A DNA stretch of 64,000 nucleotides, taken from the NCBI GenBank assembly GCA_965243605.1, contig CBDEVQ010000092.1, forward strand, positions 71,359 through 135,358, written 5' to 3'. The stretch's first letter is position 1; each line of letters opens with the position of its first letter. Below are positions 56,989-64,000 of this stretch, piece by piece. This stretch comes from JBMYYR01 sp965243605. GTDB lineage: Bacteria; Bacteroidota; Bacteroidia; Flavobacteriales; CAJXXR01. Made by a program: the position numbers and the translations under genes. The notes under the pieces were generated by a model. The model made no database searches and was not told the DNA's origin. It saw nothing but the letters and a program-made list of their open reading frames with translations.

Positions 56989-57966
56989 TTGAGTGAAGTT
57001 AAAAGAAATAGGTCTAGAACAGATCGTATCTATCTATTGATAAAAGGAATGCTTATGGGGATTGCCAATAAGATACCTGGAGTATCAGGAGGAGCAATCG
57101 CATGGGCTTTTGGTTTTTATCAAGAAATGATAGATTCTTTCCAAAAACTAAATAGAGATAATTTTAGAGTCCTTAGAAAAGAAGGGTTTTCTTCCTTTTT
57201 TTATACTGTAAACGGCCCCTTTTTAGTGATCCTATTTTCTGGTAGTTTTTTTTCGAACATCAGTATTTCATTTGTTCTAGATTATTTATTTAATCATTTT
57301 GAATCTTATGTATGGATTTATTTTTCTGGATTAATATTAGCTACAGCGTATTATTTATTTAAGGAAATATCAATACAATCAAATTTAGGATTTATTATTC
57401 TTGGAATGTTATTAGGTGTAGGGTTTAGCTTAATAAATCCGATCCCAGAGAATTCTGCACTTTGGTTTGTATTTATTTCAGGATTTATTAGTGTTACAGG
57501 TATGACATTACCCGGATTGTCGGGGTCTTTCTTATTAATTTTATTGGGAATGTATAAGTTATGTTTAGTTGATACAATCAACAATTTGGCTTATATGGTT
57601 AGTGAAGTTTTTCAAGGAAAATTTGAAGTTTTCGAAAACAAAGAAGCTGTTCACTTGCTATTTGTTCTGTTAATATTTGTATTCGGTTCTTTTATAGGCT
57701 TGGTAACACTATCTAAATTAATTAAAAAACTATTTGAGAAACACCAGTATAAAACAACAGCTGTTATTGGTGCATTTATTATTGGTTCTATTGGAATTAT
57801 TTGGCCTTGGCGAGTAAAAGTGGCCTCAGCATCTCAACAATCAGTTCTACTAAATGAGCGTTATTTACCAGACTTTAATATTGATTTATTATACCATTTG
57901 GTGGTATTTAGTCTTGGCGTATTCTGTGTATACTTAATAGAACGAAGAAAAGAAAAACAAACATGA
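56989..57966 (+). CDS. Second DUF368 membrane protein
   Basis: This 325-aa paralogue of the previous gene has the signature IANKIPGVSGGAIAWAF and the second half-repeat MTLPGLSGSFLLILLG. The TTG start at 56989 is used because the stretch YLLIKGMLMG aligns with FVFLKGLAMG of the first copy. A TAAATTTG immediately upstream (56979-56986) leaves almost no leader, so the start is uncertain. The stop overlaps the aroE start by 4 bases, suggesting coupling. Confidence 0.8.
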   Translation: MSEVKRNRSRTDRIYLLIKGMLMGIANKIPGVSGGAIAWAFGFYQEMIDSFQKLNRDNFRVLRKEGFSSFFYTVNGPFLVILFSGSFFSNISISFVLDYLFNHFESYVWIYFSGLILATAYYLFKEISIQSNLGFIILGMLLGVGFSLINPIPENSALWFVFISGFISVTGMTLPGLSGSFLLILLGMYKLCLVDTINNLAYMVSEVFQGKFEVFENKEAVHLLFVLLIFVFGSFIGLVTLSKLIKKLFEKHQYKTTAVIGAFIIGSIGIIWPWRVKVASASQQSVLLNERYLPDFNIDLLYHLVVFSLGVFCVYLIERRKEKQT

Positions 57967-58694
57967 AAACATTTGGACTTTTAGGGAAATCAATCGATTA
58001 TTCATTTTCTCCTTCCTATTTTAATCAAAAATTTGAAACCTTAAATTTAGAGGATTATAAATATGAACTTATAGATGTAGATGATTTAGATGGAATTAGA
58101 GATCATATTCAATCGAGAGGAATTTCTGGGTTTAACGTAACGAAGCCATATAAAATTGAAATAATGTCTTTGGTAGATGAATTGGATGAATCTGCTAAGC
58201 AAATTGGTGCCGTAAATTGTGTTAAAATTATTGATGATAAATGGATAGGCTATAATACAGATGGTTTCGGATTTCATCAAATGATAAAACCTTTTTTAGA
58301 ACAAACACATGAAAGAGCATTTATATTAGGGAAAGGGGGAGCAAGTAATGCCGTCTATCATATTTTAGAAAAACTGGGTGTACAATGTTTCTTTGTTAGG
58401 CGTGAAGCTGAATTGCCGAATGAACTAGAGTATTCTCAGTTAAATGATATGATGATGGATCAGATACAAGTGATCGTTAATTGTACGCCAGTTGGTACAT
58501 TTCCAAATATAGAGGATAAACCTAACATTCCATATAACCATTTAAATGGAAGCCATTTTTTAATTGATTTAGTATATAACCCGAATGAAACTGCATTTTT
58601 AAAAGAAGGTAAACAACGTGGGGCAATGGTATTAAATGGGTATGATATGTTGGTTTGGCAAGCTGAAAAATCTTGGACGATTTGGCAAGAATAA
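57963..58694 (+). CDS. aroE: Shikimate dehydrogenase
   Basis: This 243-aa NADP-dependent enzyme of the shikimate pathway has catalytic K61 (GFNVTKPYK) and D100 (NTDG), the substrate motif SFSPSYF, the nucleotide loop LGKGGASNA, and the C-terminal LNGYDMLVWQ motif. It is slightly shorter than the E. coli enzyme, as usual in Flavobacteriia. It is last in the comA-rhodanese-DUF368 gene string. Confidence 0.93.
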   Translation: MKTFGLLGKSIDYSFSPSYFNQKFETLNLEDYKYELIDVDDLDGIRDHIQSRGISGFNVTKPYKIEIMSLVDELDESAKQIGAVNCVKIIDDKWIGYNTDGFGFHQMIKPFLEQTHERAFILGKGGASNAVYHILEKLGVQCFFVRREAELPNELEYSQLNDMMMDQIQVIVNCTPVGTFPNIEDKPNIPYNHLNGSHFLIDLVYNPNETAFLKEGKQRGAMVLNGYDMLVWQAEKSWTIWQE

Positions 58695-58710
58695 TTATTC
58701 TCGCCAAATC
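58679..58710. terminator. Convergent terminator after aroE
   Basis: A near-perfect inverted repeat (58679-58692 and 58697-58710, one mismatch) spans the aroE stop and lies before the minus-strand rhomboid stop at 58721. T runs are weak. Confidence 0.45.
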
Positions 58711-58720
58711 ATAATTGGTT

Positions 58721-59398
58721 TTATTCATCGTCGTCAGAAGGAGAAATCTCTTCGTAAGTTATTGGATGTTCCTCTAAGTTATCCAAAATGTTTTTCTCTT
58801 TCTGCCACGAATATTTTTTTCTATTGCGTTTAAAGTGTGCTGGTAACTGATATGCTAATATTAATCCGGTTATAGCTCCAAATAAATGGCCTTCCCAAGA
58901 AATTCTCATATAATCTGGTAAGGGTAAAACACCCCATACCATACTTCCATAAAACATCACGATCACAAAAATAATTCCATAGCTCTTTCTACTTTTATCA
59001 AAAATGGCATTAAAAAATAGGTATGATGCGATAGCGTATATCCATCCACTTGCACCTATATGAAAACTAGGACGTGCAGCAAGCCAAATAAAAACACCAG
59101 TCATTATATAGCTTACAAAAAATACAGTTGTTCCACGCTTAGGGTAAAAGTAAAGTAGTATAAAACTTAAAGGAAGAAAGGAGGTTAAGTTGTTATATAG
59201 ATGCTGAAGATCGCCATGAATAAGCGGAGAAAAGAAAATTCCCATTAAACTTTCTAATCGTCTAGGGTGTATTCCAAATAAATATAAATTGAAGTCTCCG
59301 AATAATTCTACAATTTTAACAGCTGCCATTATTGCCGCAAAAAATAAAGGTAAACGGGCAATTTTTAATATATGTTTAAAAACATTGTCTTTTTTCAT
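58721..59398 (-). CDS. Rhomboid-family intramembrane serine protease
   Basis: This 225-aa protein of six or more TM helices has the catalytic Ser S117 in GASGWIYA, His H171 in GHLFGAITG, and the HxxxN oxyanion motif (H66, N70; LQHLYNN). It cleaves TM helices of unknown substrates. The C-terminal ~35 residues are charged and cytoplasmic. It is an isolated gene between convergent and divergent neighbours. Confidence 0.9.
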   Translation of the reverse strand: MKKDNVFKHILKIARLPLFFAAIMAAVKIVELFGDFNLYLFGIHPRRLESLMGIFFSPLIHGDLQHLYNNLTSFLPLSFILLYFYPKRGTTVFFVSYIMTGVFIWLAARPSFHIGASGWIYAIASYLFFNAIFDKSRKSYGIIFVIVMFYGSMVWGVLPLPDYMRISWEGHLFGAITGLILAYQLPAHFKRNRKKYSWQKEKNILDNLEEHPITYEEISPSDDDE

Positions 59399-59430
59399 AA
59401 ATTTTGATGAATGTGAAACACTAAAATTAC

Positions 59431-59438
59431 TATATTTG
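59431..59438 (+). promoter_or_regulatory. -7 element of the lipoprotein gene at 59463
   Basis: TATATTTG lies 24 bases before the ATG, matching TAnnTTTG. No well-spaced -33 element was found. Confidence 0.5.
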
Positions 59439-59462
59439 TTAGAATACTAAATAACAATAATC

Positions 59463-59921
59463 ATGCGACAAGTGTTTTTCTTGCTTTCTGGACTGCTAAT
59501 ATGTCTGATTTCTTCATGTACAAAAGAAAATGTTAATTCTTTTAACGACAAATTTCTGAAAAAATGGAATGTTGAAAATACCACTTACAAAAGAATAGGT
59601 GTAGATACAGTATTTGAAGATGTTTGGAATACAACAGATACAACCAGTATTTCATATGAGTTTAGAGATGCTGACGTTGTTCAATTCTTTACTATAATTA
59701 TTAATGATGAGAATTTAAATTTCTTACCCGGTACACCAGATACTTTAAGTGGATTATGGGAAAAAGTTGATAATGATTTAGTTATTGTTGGAGACCAAGC
59801 GTATAAAATTAATTATCTAACAAATTCAGGTATGGAATTAGAGGCAACTAGACCATTCTCTGACGATGTTACTTTTCATACAGAAGAGCTTGTTTTGTTT
59901 TTAAAGCCTATTGAAGAATAA
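59463..59921 (+). CDS. Hypothetical lipoprotein, 152 aa
   Basis: The signal peptide with lipobox ISSC (cleavage before C20) and an FLKKWNVENTTYKR...GLWEKVDNDLVI pattern resembles small lipocalin-like lipoproteins of Bacteroidota. No clear family assignment. It has its own promoter element and terminator, so it is monocistronic. Confidence 0.7.
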   Translation: MRQVFFLLSGLLICLISSCTKENVNSFNDKFLKKWNVENTTYKRIGVDTVFEDVWNTTDTTSISYEFRDADVVQFFTIIINDENLNFLPGTPDTLSGLWEKVDNDLVIVGDQAYKINYLTNSGMELEATRPFSDDVTFHTEELVLFLKPIEE

Positions 59922-59943
59922 GATTACCAATATATAAAACATA

Positions 59944-59978
59944 AAAAAACAGCCTTTGATATTCAAAGGCTGTTTTTT
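59944..59978. terminator. Bidirectional terminator
   Basis: A 16-bp stem including A and T runs (59944-59959 and 59963-59978) with a 3-base loop lies between the convergent genes ending at 59921 (+) and 59992 (-). Confidence 0.9.
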
Positions 59979-59991
59979 TATGTTTGAGTTT

Positions 59992-60723
59992 TTATAATTC
60001 TTTTGAAAAGTTCATGAAATAGTCAGGTGCAAGAAGCATTCTACTGCCATACCAGGAACACATCTCTCCATCTATAAGTTTTACTTCAGCATTTGGGTTC
60101 ATTGCAGAAAATTCTGAACTATGTTTTTGTTTAAATAAATAGGGTTCACTTGAAAGAAGTATATAGTCAATATCTTGTTTAGCAATCCATTCTGGAGTTA
60201 TAACAGGGTAATTTCCTTCTAAATCTTTAGAAATACTAATAAATCCTAATTCTGATAAAATAGAATGGATAAACGTATTCTGACTAATTGTCATATATGG
60301 TTTCCTCCAGATAAAATATAGAACAGATTTAGATTTAAACGTATTTTTTATACGAGCCCATTTAGATCGAGCTTCTTGTACCATTTTTTCAGCTTCTGTT
60401 TTCACATGGCATCGATTCCCAACTTCTTTTATGAATAACCAATTATCTTCAATGGTTCTAATATCTGTAAGCCATACAGGTTCCGTTTGTAATAAGTCTT
60501 CTATTTGTTCTTTTTGATTCTCTTCTTTATTGGCAATAATTAAATCTGCTTTTAAAGATTTAATTTTCTCTAAGTTTAAGGTTTTAGTTCCTCCAATAAT
60601 TTCTTTTTCAGATCTTATATATTCTGGGTGCACACAGTATTTAGTAACGCCAACTAAATTTTGTTCTAAGCCCAAATCTACAAGCAACTCAGTAATAGAT
60701 GGAACTAATGATATTATTTTCAT
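59992..60723 (-). CDS. BtuF-like metal/cobalamin-binding protein without signal peptide
   Basis: This 243-aa periplasmic-binding-protein fold of the BtuF/TroA-like class has the N-terminal motif ISLVPSITELLVDLGL, VGVTKYCVHPEY, and SLKADLIIANKEENQ. Classical BtuF is exported, but this protein starts directly at the first beta strand with no leader, and no upstream in-frame start was seen. It may be cytoplasmic or have another role. No BtuC or BtuD gene is adjacent. Confidence 0.75.
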   Translation of the reverse strand: MKIISLVPSITELLVDLGLEQNLVGVTKYCVHPEYIRSEKEIIGGTKTLNLEKIKSLKADLIIANKEENQKEQIEDLLQTEPVWLTDIRTIEDNWLFIKEVGNRCHVKTEAEKMVQEARSKWARIKNTFKSKSVLYFIWRKPYMTISQNTFIHSILSELGFISISKDLEGNYPVITPEWIAKQDIDYILLSSEPYLFKQKHSSEFSAMNPNAEVKLIDGEMCSWYGSRMLLAPDYFMNFSKEL

Positions 60724-60797
60724 GATAGGTGAGTAGTCAATTGTGATTTAAATAACCATTAAATTTAAACAAAAAGAGAGTTGGATTCAATATAACT

Positions 60798-61601
60798 TTA
60801 GAATTTTTTAAGAAATAAATCATTAAAATGATCCTGAACACTTTTAACCTTTTCTTTGGCTAAATCTTCTCCAAAATAGCCATAGATTAATTTATACAAC
60901 GTTCCATTTTTAGTGTTCTCTGTAATAATAAACAAATCGTGTTTAAGGTAAATTCCATGAGAATTGGCTTTTTCTATGGCTGCTTGTAGCGACGATTTTT
61001 CTCCATATGCCCCAAGTTGAATTGCAAATTTATCGTTCCCAATTTTAATAGCATCATCTATAGATAGCTTATCTATAGATGATGTTTTAATACTTTTAGA
61101 GTCAGAAGATGATCGATTTTCTTGCGTATGAATTGCAGAGTTAACAATACGAGTAGACTTTGTGCCTTTATCTCTAATCTTTCGAATATCTATTTTATTA
61201 GCTCTTTTGGAAGGTTTAATACTGTAATTGGAAGGGTTTAATACTTGTATAATTCTTATTTTCCCTTTAGTTTCACCTTCAGAAATAAAATCAAGTTGTT
61301 CGGCGGCAGCTCTAGATAATTCTAAAACAGATTCCGAACCTTCTGGCGTTCGATCGTTAATTTCTACAAAAATACTTTTGTTATTTTCTAAATTTATTAC
61401 TTCTACCATAGTTTTCATAGGTAGGGTTTTATGGGCTGCACTAACTTTGGTCTTATCATAGATTTCTCCACTTGCCGTAGGCCTACCATGGTATATGTCG
61501 TTGTAGTATTGAAGTTTACCAGTTTGAGTATCTCCAATTTGCTGAGCATAAATATTAAAGCTTAATAGAGAAGATAAAATGAGTGTATATACTTTTACCA
61601 T
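60798..61601 (-). CDS. rlpA: RlpA-like septal lytic transglycosylase with SPOR domain
   Basis: This 267-aa secreted cell-wall enzyme has a signal peptide (SSLLSFNIYAQ) and a double-psi beta-barrel with GRPTASGEIYD, SAAHKTLPM and VEINDRTP. E46, H57 and D83 have the same spacing (11 and 26) as the catalytic Glu-His-Asp of Pseudomonas RlpA, so it is predicted active. A C-terminal SPOR domain (about 190-267; KFAIQLGAYGEKSSLQAA) binds denuded septal glycan. The 266-base gap to the next gene shows nothing gene-like. Confidence 0.88.
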   Translation of the reverse strand: MVKVYTLILSSLLSFNIYAQQIGDTQTGKLQYYNDIYHGRPTASGEIYDKTKVSAAHKTLPMKTMVEVINLENNKSIFVEINDRTPEGSESVLELSRAAAEQLDFISEGETKGKIRIIQVLNPSNYSIKPSKRANKIDIRKIRDKGTKSTRIVNSAIHTQENRSSSDSKSIKTSSIDKLSIDDAIKIGNDKFAIQLGAYGEKSSLQAAIEKANSHGIYLKHDLFIITENTKNGTLYKLIYGYFGEDLAKEKVKSVQDHFNDLFLKKF

Positions 61602-61867
61602 TATTTAATTTTTAGTGGTTTTATTATTACCAAAGTTTGAGTTGGATTTTTAAATTTAATACAATTTACGTTTGATAATAATTAAGTCCTGTTCATATAA
61701 ATAAGGAAGCTTTCAAAAACTTAGCCAAACTAAAATAGCCTATTTAAATATTAATTAGAACTGTATTAATCTAAGGATATGTTTTTTTTAATTAAAAAAG
61801 ATCTTAAAGCTCCTTGTTATTTGCATAAAATTACGAATTTTGTAATGGACTAACGCAACCCAGTAGA

Positions 61868-62986
61868 ATGAATTTTCAAGAACTATTTAATCGGTATAGT
61901 TGGGATGAGCTTCATACCCAAATATACAGCCAGACCGATGAGCAGGTTAGAATGGCTTTAGCCAAGAAGGACAGGAATTTAGATGATTTTATGGCCTTAA
62001 TTTCTCCTGCAGCTCAACCATATTTAGAGCAAATGGCAAAAGAAAGTCATCAGAAAACAGTTGAACGTTTCGGGAAAGGAATTCAAATGTACGCACCCAT
62101 GTACTTGTCTAATGTTTGTGAAAACATTTGTACGTATTGCGGATTTTCTATGAATAATAGAATTAAGCGTAGAATACTTACGGATAAAGAGATTGTGGAA
62201 GAAGCAAAGGCGATCCGAGCTTTAGGGTTTCAACATATTCTATTAGTTACGGGTGAAGCAAATCGTAAAGTTGGTGTACCATACTTAAAGAATGCAATTC
62301 GTTTGGTGAAACCTTATTTTTCGAATATTACCATTGAAGTTCAACCATTGTTGGCTGATGAATATAAGGAGCTTACTGAGGAAGGTCTAAATGCGGTTTT
62401 AGTTTATCAAGAATCGTATCATAAAGAAACGTATAAAGAATATCATACAAGAGGTAAAAAATCGGATTTTGACTTTAGGTTAGACACACCAGATAGACTT
62501 GGTGAGGCTGGAGTACATAAAATTGGGTTAGGGGCCTTATTTGGACTTGAAGATTGGCGTGTTGAAAGTTTTTTTACCGCTTTACATTTACAATATCTCG
62601 AGAAAAAATATTGGAAGAGTATTTATTCCATTTCATTTCCACGAATAAGACCACATGAAGGTGATTTTGAACCAAAAGTTGTAATGACTGATAAAGATTT
62701 GGTTCAATTAATCTGTGCATATAGACTAATGAATCAAGAATTGGAGTTGTCTATTTCAACGAGAGAAAGTGAAATATTTAGAGACAATATCATTAAACTT
62801 GGTATAACAAGTATGAGTGCAGAGTCTAAAACCAATCCTGGAGGATACGCTGTAGATAAACAGAGTTTAGAACAATTTGAAATATCAGACGAGCGTACAA
62901 CCAAAGAAATTTCAGAGATGTTATATGAAAAAGGGTACGAGCCCGTTTGGAAAGGATGGGATTTAGCATTACAACAAGAACAATAA
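61868..62986 (+). CDS. thiH: 2-iminoacetate synthase ThiH
   Basis: This 372-aa radical-SAM enzyme cleaves tyrosine to dehydroglycine for the thiazole part of thiamine. The cluster ligands are C84, C88 and C91 (NVCENICTYCGF); GEANRKVGV and EVQPLLADEY are also conserved. The length is normal. In many Bacteroidota thiH sits with thiC, thiG and thiE, but here none is adjacent, and I saw no TPP-riboswitch core (CTGAGA) upstream. It ends in a good terminator. Confidence 0.92.
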   Translation: MNFQELFNRYSWDELHTQIYSQTDEQVRMALAKKDRNLDDFMALISPAAQPYLEQMAKESHQKTVERFGKGIQMYAPMYLSNVCENICTYCGFSMNNRIKRRILTDKEIVEEAKAIRALGFQHILLVTGEANRKVGVPYLKNAIRLVKPYFSNITIEVQPLLADEYKELTEEGLNAVLVYQESYHKETYKEYHTRGKKSDFDFRLDTPDRLGEAGVHKIGLGALFGLEDWRVESFFTALHLQYLEKKYWKSIYSISFPRIRPHEGDFEPKVVMTDKDLVQLICAYRLMNQELELSISTRESEIFRDNIIKLGITSMSAESKTNPGGYAVDKQSLEQFEISDERTTKEISEMLYEKGYEPVWKGWDLALQQEQ

Positions 62987-62991
62987 ATCGT

Positions 62992-63020
62992 AAAAACAAC
63001 ATTTTATAAATGTTGTTTTT
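62992..63020 (+). terminator. Terminator after thiH
   Basis: A 13-bp stem (62992-63004 and 63008-63020) runs into a long T tract, 6 bases after the stop. Confidence 0.85.
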
Positions 63021-63169
63021 TTTTGACTATTTTTTTCAAAGTCGAAGAAATAATAACACTAAGTAACGTTAATCTAATTCTTTTAATTCTACATTGTAAC
63101 TTCTTTAAATGGCATACGTTTTAAAAATGTAGAGGATAAAGATTGTGTATAAATTAAAACGAAGGATAC

Positions 63170-64000
63170 GTGAATACGATATTGAAAATAGATAAACTGA
63201 CTAAGCGATTTGGTCATGTTACAGCATTAAAAGATTTAAGCTTCACCATAGAAAAAGGTAACGTTTATGGGATCTTAGGACCAAATGGAAGTGGGAAGTC
63301 AACAACATTGGGAATCGTATTAAATGTTGTGAATAAAACATCTGGCGAATTCACATGGTTTAATGGAGATACGCCACATAAGGCCTTAAAAAAAGTAGGT
63401 GCAATAATAGAACGCCCTAACTTTTATCCGTATATGTCTGCAGAGCAAAATTTAAAACTTGTTTGTAAAATCAAAAACGCACCTATTTCAAGAATAGAGG
63501 AGAAATTGGCTATTGTTGGTTTATTAGACCGTAAACATGATTTGTTTAAAACCTATTCTTTAGGGATGAAGCAACGTTTAGCCATTGCTTCAGCTTTACT
63601 TAATAATCCAGAGGTCTTAATATTAGATGAACCTACCAATGGTTTAGATCCACAAGGGATTCATCAGATTAGAGAAATAATTACAACCATTGCAAAGGAT
63701 GGAACAACAATTCTTCTTGCATCACATTTATTAGATGAGGTTGAAAAGGTATGCTCACATGTTCTTATCATTCGTAATGGGCAAAAAATATATTCAGGTC
63801 CAGTTGAAACGATGACATCTACCTTAGGGTATTTTGAGTTAGCTTCAGCGGATAATAATTTGTTGAAAGTAACCTTAGAACATTTGCCATATTTTAGTTC
63901 TTTTAAAATTCATAATTCGTTTATACATGCACAATTAAAACAGAAGATAACCCCAGAACATCTGAACAAGATTTTATTTGAAAAAGGTATTGTATTATCT
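63170..64000 (+). CDS. ABC transporter ATP-binding protein (3' end outside window)
   Basis: The frame starts at GTG 63170 (MNTILKIDKLTKRFG) and stays open to the window end, with at least 277 residues. It has Walker A (LGPNGSGKSTT), the signature YSLGMKQRLA, Walker B LILDEPTNGLDP and the H-loop ASHLLDEV. This is the BcrA/NatA-like class that works with an ABC-2-type membrane partner, probably encoded just beyond the window. TTG 63182 is an alternative start. Confidence 0.88.
   Translation, partial: MNTILKIDKLTKRFGHVTALKDLSFTIEKGNVYGILGPNGSGKSTTLGIVLNVVNKTSGEFTWFNGDTPHKALKKVGAIIERPNFYPYMSAEQNLKLVCKIKNAPISRIEEKLAIVGLLDRKHDLFKTYSLGMKQRLAIASALLNNPEVLILDEPTNGLDPQGIHQIREIITTIAKDGTTILLASHLLDEVEKVCSHVLIIRNGQKIYSGPVETMTSTLGYFELASADNNLLKVTLEHLPYFSSFKIHNSFIHAQLKQKITPEHLNKILFEKGIVLS

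Noticed and set aside
61602..61867. TPP riboswitch upstream of thiH
   Set aside because: No CTGAGA core or matching stems could be found in the gap.

Overview
The window is an A+T-rich stretch of a Bacteroidota chromosome, most likely from a marine Flavobacteriia member. The evidence is several type IX secretion (T9SS) type A C-terminal sorting domains, a GLPGLI-family protein, TonB-linked carboxypeptidase-regulatory-like proteins, DUF368 proteins, and -7 promoter elements of the TAnnTTTG type typical of this phylum. No rRNA, tRNA or CRISPR array was seen.

Layout. 1-12.4 kb: the tail of one T9SS cargo gene, a terminator, then six head-to-tail paralogous genes (about 630 aa each) for secreted beta-helix-like proteins. 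They share conserved ends and have variable cores, and blocks have been swapped between copies. 12.5-16.1 kb: a nitric-oxide module (NsrR-like Rrf2 regulator, Ric/ScdA iron-sulfur repair protein, quinol-type NO reductase), with a repeated palindrome upstream of the regulator and of ric. 16.3-18.3 kb: a P1B-4 metal-exporting ATPase. 18.3-22 kb: an unknown protein, a membrane protein with two ExbD-like domains, and a PrsW-like intramembrane protease. 22-28 kb: an overlapping two-component system on the minus strand, divergent from a GLPGLI gene and a frameshifted outer-membrane receptor. 28-35.7 kb: two large secreted proteins; the second is cut inside its T9SS sorting domain by a complete IS3-family element. 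35.7-43.2 kb: small secreted proteins and lipoproteins, a CPBP protease, a pentapeptide-repeat protein, two T9SS-type thioredoxins (one with a nonsense codon) and several decayed gene remnants. 43.3-49.8 kb: a CusA/CzcA-type RND metal-efflux operon whose TolC-like channel gene is frameshifted. 50-64 kb: mostly intact core-type genes (cysteine desulfurase, phosphoglucosamine mutase, TPR protein, phosphosulfolactate synthase, rhodanese, two DUF368 proteins, shikimate dehydrogenase, rhomboid protease, BtuF-like protein, RlpA, ThiH) and the start of an ABC transporter ATPase cut by the window end.

The strongest lead for something undescribed is the six-gene array. It looks like a single transcription unit of T9SS-exported surface proteins. 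Conserved signal-peptide ends, conserved C-terminal halves and even intergenic spacers are shared in a triplet pattern, while the middle 250 residues vary. Two copies carry a 965-bp block that differs at one synonymous base, and the last copy is a chimera of at least three others. This fits ongoing gene conversion or unequal recombination that generates surface diversity, but no dedicated recombinase, invertase or reverse transcriptase is visible in the window.

A second theme is gene decay. Between about 25 and 49 kb there are four disrupted genes (two homopolymer -1 shifts in one, an IS insertion, a nonsense codon, a -1 shift) and three remnants, while the 50-64 kb block shows none. Several of the single-base lesions could be sequencing errors and should be checked against reads.
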